Part shown: piece by piece, positions 18,957 through 26,381 of the stretch
How positions within the stretch are numbered: position 1 is the first letter of the stretch
How the letters are laid out: every line of letters begins with the position of its first letter
Assembly (NCBI RefSeq): GCF_030418125.1
Contig: NZ_JAUHTR010000011.1
Span: forward strand, 1-64,000
DNA from: Fictibacillus fluitans
Lineage (GTDB): Bacteria > Bacillota > Bacilli > Bacillales > Fictibacillaceae
Direction: 5' to 3'
DNA length: 64,000 bases
Program-made: the position numbers and the translations under genes
The notes under the pieces: model-generated
Told to the model about the DNA's origin: nothing
The model's input: the letters and a program-made list of their open reading frames with translations, nothing else
The model's database searches: none

Positions 18957-20356
18957 GAGACTTCACCGACTTCATAAACAAATTCCTTTTGCAGGTCTGT
19001 TAAATAATCAAAATTTGAAACCTCAACATCCAGTGAGTTGGGATAGATTACAATGTTTCTGACAAATAAGGAAAAAAGCCAAGGTGAATTTTCCTTCAGT
19101 CGATCCGTAAGCAGTGTTTCAAGTTTCTCCCTCATATTTTTTTGATTGGCCATATACTCATTAGCTTCATCCAGCCCCTTCAGAAGTAATTCCCTTTCTT
19201 CTTTTGACCGCTTCAGCTTCTTGTAAGCCAAGTCATCCTTCCAATGTGGAGAATAACCATTCGTGGAAAGAATAAGGTTTTCCATATACTTTTTGATTTG
19301 GTGATCAATTGCTTTAGCTTCCATTACTAACTTCTTTTTATAGTTTCTAAAAAAGAGGGTTGAATCATAAAGCAGCTTCTTAAAGTTTAGATTCTTGATG
19401 GTCTCTTGTAGCAATTGTTGAATGATCCTACTTAAATCATCAAATTGCATCAGCACACGTTCGTGTTTACGAGAGCAGCTGTAATTGCTTTTGTTTTCAA
19501 TGACTGATATTCGGTACAGCATAGGTTTTTTACATAACCCACAAATAGGTGCAAAGGTATCCTGGGATTTTTGTTTTTCTAAACGCTTTTTGTAGGTTGT
19601 GAAGAGATGTCCCTTTTCCTCTTGCAGCTTTTTATGCCGCTGAAGTGTCATATAGGGGGTCACATGTGGAAGTCTATTCTCCCCGTTTTCCAAATCAAAT
19701 CCAGCATAAAAGGGATCCTGTGCTATCGAAATGAGGCGCTCCGCACTGCATTTCAATTCTTTCTGATACCGATTGAGTATGGTGCATAAGTGCTCCATGT
19801 CAGTAATCTCATTTACTTCCGCAAAATAAGATTTGAGAATGGTCTCTTTTTTCTCATCCGGGATATACGATTTTTTCTCCTTGATTTTTGTATAACCAAG
19901 CTTTTTAGGAGGGTATCTCTTATTCGCTTCATGAGTTCTTCTGGCAATGTTCTTACCTTCCATGTCACTGAACATCCCTAAAAAACTTTCTAAAAAGATG
20001 TCCTGTGTGGATTGAATATGACCGTTGCCCTCAGACGTATAAACGATCTTAACTTGATGTTTTAAGCAAAGATCTGTAAATTCCATGCCTTCAAAGGTAT
20101 CACGAAAAAGTCGTGTTCGGTCAAAAGCATAAAGGGTGTCCACTCTATTGTTTTTGATTAATGAGATTAGACGCTGCATTTCAGGACGTTCATCAGTGCT
20201 TTTTTTATTAGCCGATATTGCACTTTCTTCAATTAATAATACTTGATGGCGTAACAGTTTATCTCGGTATTTCAAATCAGCCGACTGCTGCATCGTTAAA
20301 CTCTGGCCGGTAGTGCTGACACGCCGAAAAAATACATGTTTTTTTTCATGGTTCAC
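18953..20356 (-). CDS. Large serine recombinase A
   Basis: This 467-residue protein has the resolvase domain at the N-terminus (catalytic Ser in F-F-R-R-V-S-T-T-G-Q-S), with the D-R-x-x-R block seen as A-F-D-R-T-R-L-F-R. Further on are a shortened Recombinase domain, a zinc ribbon (C-G-L-C-K...C-S-R-K-H), and a long coiled-coil tail. It is quite different in sequence from recombinase B. The start is GTG at 20356, overlapping the stop of a 58-codon ORF (GTGA). Confidence 0.87.
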   Translation of the reverse strand: MNHEKKHVFFRRVSTTGQSLTMQQSADLKYRDKLLRHQVLLIEESAISANKKSTDERPEMQRLISLIKNNRVDTLYAFDRTRLFRDTFEGMEFTDLCLKHQVKIVYTSEGNGHIQSTQDIFLESFLGMFSDMEGKNIARRTHEANKRYPPKKLGYTKIKEKKSYIPDEKKETILKSYFAEVNEITDMEHLCTILNRYQKELKCSAERLISIAQDPFYAGFDLENGENRLPHVTPYMTLQRHKKLQEEKGHLFTTYKKRLEKQKSQDTFAPICGLCKKPMLYRISVIENKSNYSCSRKHERVLMQFDDLSRIIQQLLQETIKNLNFKKLLYDSTLFFRNYKKKLVMEAKAIDHQIKKYMENLILSTNGYSPHWKDDLAYKKLKRSKEERELLLKGLDEANEYMANQKNMREKLETLLTDRLKENSPWLFSLFVRNIVIYPNSLDVEVSNFDYLTDLQKEFVYEVGEVS

Positions 20357-20529
20357 TTTCTAGTAGTCTCCTTCTCGTATAATTTGGAAGTTTCTCGTAG
20401 TACTTTTGCCTGCAACAAAGGAGAGAGGTTTAACTGGTTTACAATCAATCGTTGTACCAAGTGCTGAACCCATTTGTTTGTTACAGAATTATCATGTGAT
20501 GCGGTTTTTAACTGAACAAGTTTTCTCAA
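20353..20529 (-). CDS. Small ORF coupled to recombinase A
   Basis: A TTG-started ORF of 58 codons (begins M-R-K-L-V-Q-L-K-T-A, ends Y-E-K-E-T-T-R-K) has a strong GGGAGGTG Shine-Dalgarno five to six bases upstream. It ends in a 4-bp GTGA overlap with recombinase A. It is basic, helical in character, and has no recognised domain. The Shine-Dalgarno is one arm of a perfect 9-bp inverted repeat (20535-20566), so translation may be conditional. A recombinase accessory or directionality role is only a guess. Confidence 0.65.
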   Translation of the reverse strand: MRKLVQLKTASHDNSVTNKWVQHLVQRLIVNQLNLSPLLQAKVLRETSKLYEKETTRK

Positions 20530-20534
20530 AGAAT

Positions 20535-20566
20535 CACCTCCCGATTAATATCATTGACGGGAGGTG
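20535..20566 (-). promoter_or_regulatory. Hairpin hiding the Shine-Dalgarno of the small ORF
   Basis: CACCTCCCG (20535-20543) and CGGGAGGTG (20558-20566) form a perfect 9-bp stem with a 14-nt loop. On the minus-strand RNA the downstream arm is the Shine-Dalgarno of the 58-codon ORF. It could also act as a weak terminator for the ORFs upstream. No long T run follows, so sequestration seems likelier. Confidence 0.6.
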
Positions 20567-20571
20567 TTTGT

Positions 20572-20721
20572 TTATATACTTCTTTGTGAATTAGTTAATG
20601 GATCATCGAAGAGGTTGAATTCCAACTGAATGGAGTCTTTCGTAGGGTCTTCTTTTATTAAAACCTGAATAAAGCCTGTTTTTTCTCCAGGGAACATTTG
20701 CTTATGTTGCTGATCGTCCAA
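20572..20721 (-). CDS. Small ORF, 49 codons, recombinase operon
   Basis: AAAGGAGGAG (20727-20736) lies seven bases before a TTG at 20721. The product starts M-D-D-Q-Q-H-K-Q-M-F-P-G and is acidic towards its end (L-E-F-N-L-F-D-D-P). The frame is also open to an ATG at 20763, but that start has no Shine-Dalgarno. It overlaps the upstream 44-codon ORF by 20 bases, which suggests translational coupling. No family recognised. Confidence 0.6.
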   Translation of the reverse strand: MDDQQHKQMFPGEKTGFIQVLIKEDPTKDSIQLEFNLFDDPLTNSQRSI

Positions 20722-20836
20722 CACGGCTCCTCCTTTTTTCTTGGTAGTCTTTAAAGCTGTCATAGATGAATGGGGAAAGGTGATCGACTGCTACAGATAG
20801 TTCTATTTGTTTGATTTTAGTGATGGGCTTTTTCAT
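20702..20836 (-). CDS. Small ORF, 44 codons, first of recombinase operon
   Basis: An ATG with GAGGAT eight bases upstream opens a 44-codon frame (M-K-K-P-I-T-K-I-K-Q-I-E-L). It is basic at its end (K-R-R-S-R-V-G-R-S) and has no recognised domain. It is probably the first gene of the minus-strand operon that ends with the two serine recombinases. Confidence 0.55.
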   Translation of the reverse strand: MKKPITKIKQIELSVAVDHLSPFIYDSFKDYQEKRRSRVGRSAT

Positions 20837-20918
20837 AGTGCATATCCTCTATTTTTTAACTTGTGTAAGCGGGCTTGGGTACTGGTTCGGATAGGTGGAT
20901 GGTGATGTTTTATTGTTA

Positions 20919-21004
20919 CTCTCATAATGAAGCTAACCTCCAAGATCTTGTGAATTATGTTCGGTAGTTCGTCTACCGCAGAGGTAACATAACCATTATG
21001 AGAG
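20919..21004. repeat. 86-bp nested inverted repeat between recombinase and defence operons
   Basis: CTCTCATAATG (20919-20929) is the exact complement of CATTATGAGAG (20994-21004). Inside, TAACCTC faces GAGGTAA, and the apex carries CGGTAG-TTCGT-CTACCG (20962-20978). It lies between two divergent operons. It could be a recombination site, a regulatory site or a structured RNA. Confidence 0.6.
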
Positions 21005-21126
21005 AAATGTCAATAAAAATAATAAATAAAATTTTTATCTATATACTATCGCTTTAACATGGTAAAATTATGAAAATTATAGTATTTTAGTCATTGTAGA
21101 ATACATAACCTTTTTAGAAGGGAAGT

Positions 21127-22149
21127 ATGTATATGTCAGAAGGTACAGAAGCCGAATTTGATAATGGTGGTGCAGAAGCAATTAAAGGTTTTAATTTTCA
21201 AAAGGCTAATGTAATTTTGTTAGCAATAAATAATTATAAAAAAAAGAACTTTAAAATATATGTTGAAGCTGAGGATGATATTGTCGTTAGCTATGAGGGC
21301 TACAATGCTTATATTCAAGTAAAGAAACAAAAACATACATTTAAATCAATCACAAAAAAGGATAAAAAAGTAAAAAAAGGATCTGATGGAAAAAGTGTCG
21401 TTATTTACTCATCGTCTATCCTCGAAAAAAATCTGAATTCAGGTACTGAAAAAGATAGATTTAAATTAATAGTAAAAGATTTTGGCGCAACAGATAAAAA
21501 ACAGTTAAAGATTAAGAAACCCGGTTCACTATGTTCTGAGTTATTTGAATTAAGCAAAGAAGCAAAAGCCCTAATAATTAAGGCTCTTCCCGCAGACTTA
21601 GTGAACAAAGTTGAAAATTTTTATTTCTATATTTCGCCCATTCATGAAGATCTTAATGAAGCGGAAAGGTATTTAATTGGTTGTTTAAATAAGATAAATA
21701 TTGCGGTTGATAATAGTAGGGGTAGAAGCATCATAGCTGAATTATCTTTAACAATTGACCAAAAAGCACAAGAAATAATTCATGAAGAAAGTCATAAAGA
21801 ATCAAAATTTATGGATACTAAATATTTCTCAGAAGTCTTGATTACCTGTAAAGCTATGAACAGATTTGATGAAGTACTAGATTCACTGGGTTACAACTTG
21901 CTATTAAAATCAGTCATTAAAAAAGAAAGACTAAAAATCCAGTTAAATCAAAGCAGTCTTAAGGAGGAAATGAAGGAATTATTAGAGCAGTTTATAGAGG
22001 AATGCGAAGATTTGGAAGGGCTTTCAAATAAAAATGTAATTGATCACATGGTAAAGAGTTTTACGTTTACAGAAGTTAATAAAAATTTATTAATAGCAAT
22101 TGCAATTGAGAGTTTATGTGAATTAGGAGACGAAAATTATGATTATTAA
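21127..22149 (+). CDS. DUF4297/Cap4-like nuclease, putative defence effector
   Basis: This is a 340-residue protein. Its N-terminus resembles the PD-(D/E)XK domain of DUF4297/Cap4 nucleases: G-G-A-E-A-I-K-G-F-N-F-Q (14-25), E-D-D (49-51) and Q-V-K (64-66) lie at the spacing of the metal-binding site. The rest is helical and may contact the ATPase. It overlaps the next gene by 11 bp. Pairing of such a nuclease with an SMC-like ATPase is the plan of Lamassu and other ABC-three-component defence systems, in which the ATPase restrains the nuclease until phage DNA is sensed. The region is much richer in A+T than the core genes, which suggests transfer. ATG 21133 is an alternative start. Assignment is from motif pattern only. 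Confidence 0.6.
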   Translation: MYMSEGTEAEFDNGGAEAIKGFNFQKANVILLAINNYKKKNFKIYVEAEDDIVVSYEGYNAYIQVKKQKHTFKSITKKDKKVKKGSDGKSVVIYSSSILEKNLNSGTEKDRFKLIVKDFGATDKKQLKIKKPGSLCSELFELSKEAKALIIKALPADLVNKVENFYFYISPIHEDLNEAERYLIGCLNKINIAVDNSRGRSIIAELSLTIDQKAQEIIHEESHKESKFMDTKYFSEVLITCKAMNRFDEVLDSLGYNLLLKSVIKKERLKIQLNQSSLKEEMKELLEQFIEECEDLEGLSNKNVIDHMVKSFTFTEVNKNLLIAIAIESLCELGDENYDY

Positions 22150-23830
22150 CCATATTATTATTTATGATTATATGGAAAAGAGAATTAATAAGTTCGATTT
22201 TAAACCGAATGCTAACATCATTGTGAGTGAGGAAAATACAATTGGCAAATCAAGTTTAATAAAATCTATATATCATTGTTTAGGTTATAGCATTAAAATT
22301 TGGCCAAGTAATTGGAAAACCAATAATATGGTTTTTCAAATGGAGATAAAAAACGGTGATAGGGTACATTTAATCACTAGACATAAAAATTTGTTTTATG
22401 TTGATGATGCTAAAGAGATCCTTTCTGAAAAAGAATTTTCAATGTGGCTGCAAAAGTTTTTAAATATTTTTATAAAAATTAAAGACAAAAAGACCAAAAA
22501 ACTGTCTGACATATATGCTAGTGAAGTCCTACTACCATTTTATATTGACCAGGATAAATCATGGAATGGTTATGTGTATTCAAAGTCCTCTGATTCATTT
22601 TCGAGATATAATAATGTAGTTAAAAATATATTTGATATTTATTTTCAAATTTCAAATAAAAAATTACTCGAATTACAAATACAGAAAAGCGAATATGAAA
22701 TGGAGATTAGTGATATAAAAAAGCAAATTTTTGCACTTACTCTTCTCGAAAAAGAGCACTCGGAATTATTAAGGCCTATAAGCAAACCTACATCTAATAT
22801 TAATTTTGAGGCAAATGGTAATGACCCAAATGAAAAAATAAATAAATATTTAAAGCAGATTAATTCTTACAATAAAGAAGTGTTCAAATATGATAGTGAA
22901 ATAATTCAGATAGAGACACAGATGGATGAAGTAAGGAGAGAAGTTAAAGAATTAGTTAAGTTAAAGAGATCCTACGAAGGTAAATTTAAAGAAATAAAAT
23001 TTACTTGTATTCATTGTAATTCTAAATTAACACAAGAGCAATCAATCACAAGACTTAAGATAAGAAACAATCAATATGAAATACTAGAGAATATTTCGTA
23101 TTGTAATAAGAAATTAGATGAGTTAGAAAGTTTGAAGCTAATAAAAGAAATTGAAAGAAAAAATAGGGTGGATAAAATATCAGAATGGGAAAACATTATG
23201 ATGGAAAGTAAGAATTATGAAGAATTAGATTCCTATATAGAAGATAGGGTTAACCATGAAATTATAAATCAATATATTTCCGTCGAACAGCACCTATATG
23301 GTGAGGAGAATAAAAAAACTGCAGATATTAAGACAATTAATAAGGAAATGTACAAAGAAAGGAAATCTGTTAGTGAGAAAAGGGCACAAGTGAAAAAAAG
23401 ATATGAAGAATTAACAAATAAATATGAGAGATACTTTAATGATATTGATTTAAATGAAATTGGTTTATATAACTTTAAAGAGATTAGTGGAAGTGGAATG
23501 GATGCTAATAAAAAAATGTTGGCTTTATATACTGTTTATTCAAATCTAGTAAATGAATTTTCAAACTATAAGGTGCCCTTTGCAATGGATTCCTTTATTA
23601 AAAATGAAACTTCTGGTAAATTAAAAGCCCAAATGTTTGGATTTTTATCTAAATATTACTTATCAATTGAAGGGCAAATGTTTTTCTCAATAATTAAGGA
23701 AAATATTATTTTTTTAGATCGTGATAATGATTATCATTTTATAAAGCTAGAAAAACCTATATTGGAGGAAGTTAATGATACAAATAAAAAATGGGTGAAA
23801 GCATTTGAAATAATTGATACCTTAAATTAA
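22139..23830 (+). CDS. SMC/Rad50-like ATPase of the putative defence operon
   Basis: This is a 563-residue ATPase with an N-terminal P-loop read as S-E-E-N-T-I-G-K-S-S (30-39). It is unusual in having Ser where Rad50/SMC proteins have the first Gly. Two coiled-coil arms flank a Rad50-type zinc-hook C-I-H-C (C290, C293). The C-terminal half-ATPase contains V-P-F-A-M-D-S-F near residue 480 in the Walker B/D-loop region. It is short for an SMC, as LmuB-type defence ATPases are. The overlap with the nuclease gene indicates one complex. A separate LmuC-like third subunit is not seen. Confidence 0.65.
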   Translation: MIINHIIIYDYMEKRINKFDFKPNANIIVSEENTIGKSSLIKSIYHCLGYSIKIWPSNWKTNNMVFQMEIKNGDRVHLITRHKNLFYVDDAKEILSEKEFSMWLQKFLNIFIKIKDKKTKKLSDIYASEVLLPFYIDQDKSWNGYVYSKSSDSFSRYNNVVKNIFDIYFQISNKKLLELQIQKSEYEMEISDIKKQIFALTLLEKEHSELLRPISKPTSNINFEANGNDPNEKINKYLKQINSYNKEVFKYDSEIIQIETQMDEVRREVKELVKLKRSYEGKFKEIKFTCIHCNSKLTQEQSITRLKIRNNQYEILENISYCNKKLDELESLKLIKEIERKNRVDKISEWENIMMESKNYEELDSYIEDRVNHEIINQYISVEQHLYGEENKKTADIKTINKEMYKERKSVSEKRAQVKKRYEELTNKYERYFNDIDLNEIGLYNFKEISGSGMDANKKMLALYTVYSNLVNEFSNYKVPFAMDSFIKNETSGKLKAQMFGFLSKYYLSIEGQMFFSIIKENIIFLDRDNDYHFIKLEKPILEEVNDTNKKWVKAFEIIDTLN

Positions 23831-23901
23831 TAATATCCAGATGCACTTATTTGAAATTAGAAAAAACATTTATAAATATTGGGATGTAAAGGAGAAATAT
23901 A

Positions 23902-25173
23902 TTGATACAGTCTTTTAGAGGTTATTACAGGCCAACAGAAGCAGAATTTGATGAATTGTGGAGTGACTGCTTGTTTGTTTTTGACACAAATGTCTTATTG
24001 AATTTTTTCAGAACTGAAGATGAGATTAGAAGTAAGTTACTAAATATATTAGAACTATTAAAGGATAGAGTTTTTGTCCCATATCAAGTTGCTATGGAGT
24101 ATCATCATCGATTACAAGAAGAAATACATAATCAAAATAAAACATATAATAATATGAACGCGATGTTAACCAAAAAATTTGGTGATATAAAGAACGATAT
24201 TAATAACAAATACAATAGACACGTTAACTTGAATTTAGAGAAAATATTTGAAGTGCTTGAACAAAGCCTGAGTACTGTAAAAAAAGAAATAGAATCGCAG
24301 AAACAAAGCCATCCTTTATTGGATGAAACAGCAAGGAAAATTGCTCACTTATTAGAAAGCTGTGTTGGATCATCTTATGAAACACAAGAAGAGTTGGATG
24401 ACCTATATAAAGAGGGAGAATTGAGGTTTCAAAATAAGATTCCACCTGGATTTGGAGACTTAAAAGAAAAGAAGGATAGGAATAGAAATCATTTAGGATT
24501 AATTTATCAAGATGTATATGGGGATTTTTTAGTGTGGAAACAAATATTAATGGAGGCCTCGGAAAAAAGAAAAAATGTAATTATAGTAACAGGTGACAGT
24601 GAGAAAGGTGATTGGTGGTTGCTTGATAAGAATAAAAATAAAATAGCTCCTCATCCACAATTGTTACAAGAATTCCATAAAGAAACCGAAGGGGAATTAT
24701 GCTATATATATGATCCGGATGAATTTATTAGAAGAGCATATGAATTTTTCAAGCTAGGTTCAGAGGAAGAATCGGTAAAAGTAGCAAAGGGAATGACAGA
24801 TGTAAGTGATACTTACAATGAAGAGCTTTTAATGGATACAGGCCTAGATCTTTTTCACTTAGGTTCATATGAAAAAGACAGTTTGTATTTTGAATTAAAG
24901 GAAGCAAAAGCGCTCGATAATAGTTCTATGTATTTTAAGGCAATACGGGATGCTAAAAAGATAATCGATAAAAGGAAGCAAGAAGTCGTCGATCTACACA
25001 ATACAGTAAACATAAAGATTTTTGAATTAGCTTCATTTAATCCAGGGTTGGCAAATTCTTATAAAAGTACTTTAAATTCGATCGATCCTAATACGGTGAA
25101 ATTGAAAGATTTAAGGTCCTTGCTTAGTAAGCTGGACTGGGAGTTAGATTTTTATTTATCACAGGATTATTAA
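23902..25173 (+). CDS. PIN-like domain protein (PIN_8/DUF4935 type)
   Basis: The N-terminal half of this 423-residue protein fits the PIN-like nuclease pattern. F-V-F-D-T-N-V-L-L-N holds the first Asp, V-P-Y-Q-V-A-M-E-Y-H the Glu, V-Y-G-D-F-L-V-W-K-Q the second Asp, and I-V-T-G-D-S-E-K-G-D-W-W the last acidic pair. The I-P-P-G-F-G-D-L-K-E segment is also typical. The C-terminal ~150 residues are helical with no recognised fold. The start is TTG at 23902 with AAAGGAG eight bases upstream. It lies 71 bp after the SMC-like gene, same strand and same AT-rich composition, so it may be a second effector or a separate anti-phage gene. Confidence 0.7.
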   Translation: MIQSFRGYYRPTEAEFDELWSDCLFVFDTNVLLNFFRTEDEIRSKLLNILELLKDRVFVPYQVAMEYHHRLQEEIHNQNKTYNNMNAMLTKKFGDIKNDINNKYNRHVNLNLEKIFEVLEQSLSTVKKEIESQKQSHPLLDETARKIAHLLESCVGSSYETQEELDDLYKEGELRFQNKIPPGFGDLKEKKDRNRNHLGLIYQDVYGDFLVWKQILMEASEKRKNVIIVTGDSEKGDWWLLDKNKNKIAPHPQLLQEFHKETEGELCYIYDPDEFIRRAYEFFKLGSEEESVKVAKGMTDVSDTYNEELLMDTGLDLFHLGSYEKDSLYFELKEAKALDNSSMYFKAIRDAKKIIDKRKQEVVDLHNTVNIKIFELASFNPGLANSYKSTLNSIDPNTVKLKDLRSLLSKLDWELDFYLSQDY

Positions 25174-25183
25174 AGGATAGAAC

Positions 25184-25740
25184 CATAGTCGTTTAACTCC
25201 ACAATTACGGATATAGCTTTAGGCATATGCGGGCTATCGACTATGAAAAATACCCACCCCTGTCTCAAGAATCATAAAGACTCTTGGACAGAGGAAGCTG
25301 TATTGTTCATCATAAGTTATAGCTTTAGTGTAAAAGCTGGGAAACGTCCTGATGCTGCTGTTTAAATACCTGAATTCCTTCAACTTGTTATTTGCTAAAC
25401 GCATATGCAGTTTCGCCCACATACATAATGACAAGCACCATTGGCCTTAACCAATCGAAACTCCAACCGAACCGTTACTGCAAGGAGTCGTTCCCACTCC
25501 CTAAGGCTTGCAATCCAGTCAGAAAACAGCAGAAAGATAGACCTTGTCTCATGATTGCTACGCTGATTTTCTGCATCGGTTCAGCTCACCTGACCTTTTG
25601 TTTATCGTGGTTTAAGGGCATTTCCACAGACTATATAGTTAAAGTAGGTTTTTATGTCACAATTACAATGGGACAGCGTTTTGACAGAGATTGCGGCTCT
25701 GACCTGTTAGGATTTCTATTGTGTTATTAACACAACCCTT
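25184..25740. other. Gene-free stretch with several hairpins
   Basis: About 950 bp between the PIN-like gene and the small gene at 26122 hold no convincing gene. Several inverted repeats are visible: CATAGTCG/CGACTATG (25184-25191, 25238-25245); CCTGTC-CAAGA/TCTTG-GACAG (about 25258-25296); TGCAAGGAGT/ACTCC...TTGCA (about 25479-25513); CAGAAAACAGC/GCTGATTTTCTG (about 25520-25575); and TTGTGTT/AACACAA (25719-25735). It could be a noncoding RNA, a decayed insertion sequence, or chance. Short ORFs of 66-112 codons here look random. Confidence 0.4.
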
Positions 25741-25878
25741 TGATTATAAAAATGCAAGCTTTTATCTAAAAAAATAATGGACGCGTGTTCTGTCTGGATC
25801 TGTGTATAAAATATACAGAAATAGCGAAAGCTCTTGGGTAGAAGGACGGCTACAGCACAAATAATTAATTACCCCAAA

Positions 25879-25938
25879 CAAAAAGTAACCTCGACCAGTG
25901 AGAGCTGATTAGGTTACTTTTTGTATGTTCTTTTTTTT
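25879..25938 (+). terminator. Strong intrinsic terminator
   Basis: CAAAAAGTAACCT (25879-25891) pairs perfectly with AGGTTACTTTTTG (25911-25923), followed by a run of eight T. It ends whatever transcript crosses the gene-free stretch. Confidence 0.85.
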
Positions 25939-26121
25939 ATCAATACCGAATCGGAGAAAATATTTGGTATTAATTATTTATAATAAGTTCATTTTATTGT
26001 GTCTAGCGAGTTATATAGATGGTAAATGTTAATTAATTGTAACAGCACTCATTATAGATATGTGTTATCGTAGAAAGACTCGGAACTTTCATGATGTAAG
26101 TCAAAGCTTAGGAGTGGCGAA

Positions 26122-26340
26122 TTGAATGAAATAGGAATTGAAGCAAAACTTTTAGAGTTAACTAATGAGCAATATATAAAATCTAATGTTACCTGGACAT
26201 TCAAAGCAAACTCATCCACTATTTCTGTCAGCTATCTTAAGAAAGAAAGGAAGTATAAGATAGTTGAACACGACTCAGGAATAATTAAATATTATATTGA
26301 TCTTGAAGAAGCATTAGAAGACTTGAAAAAGCTTAAATAA
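26122..26340 (+). CDS. Small hypothetical protein, 72 residues
   Basis: A TTG start (26122) is preceded by TTAGGAGTGG. The product has a beta-rich middle (T-I-S-V-S-Y-L-K-K-E-R-K-Y-K-I-V-E-H) and an acidic helix at the end. I do not recognise the family. It has its own terminator and lies inside the integrated element. Confidence 0.55.
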   Translation: MNEIGIEAKLLELTNEQYIKSNVTWTFKANSSTISVSYLKKERKYKIVEHDSGIIKYYIDLEEALEDLKKLK

Positions 26341-26341
26341 G

Positions 26342-26376
26342 AAAAGAATGAGCGTTGCTTGTGCTCATTCTTTTTT
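26342..26376. terminator. Bidirectional terminator
   Basis: AAAAGAATGAGC (26342-26353) pairs with GCTCATTCTTTT (26363-26374). It separates the converging genes at 26122 and 26382. Confidence 0.88.
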
Positions 26377-26381
26377 CTATT

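Noticed and set aside
20406-20594. 62-codon plus-strand frame upstream of the recombinases
   Set aside because: It is antisense to the 58-codon ORF, which has a strong Shine-Dalgarno and a coupled overlap with the recombinase.
25234-25730. Overlapping small frames (66 codons minus, 112 codons plus) in the gene-free stretch
   Set aside because: No good Shine-Dalgarno, unlikely composition and no recognised motif. They are more likely chance frames in a structured or decayed region.
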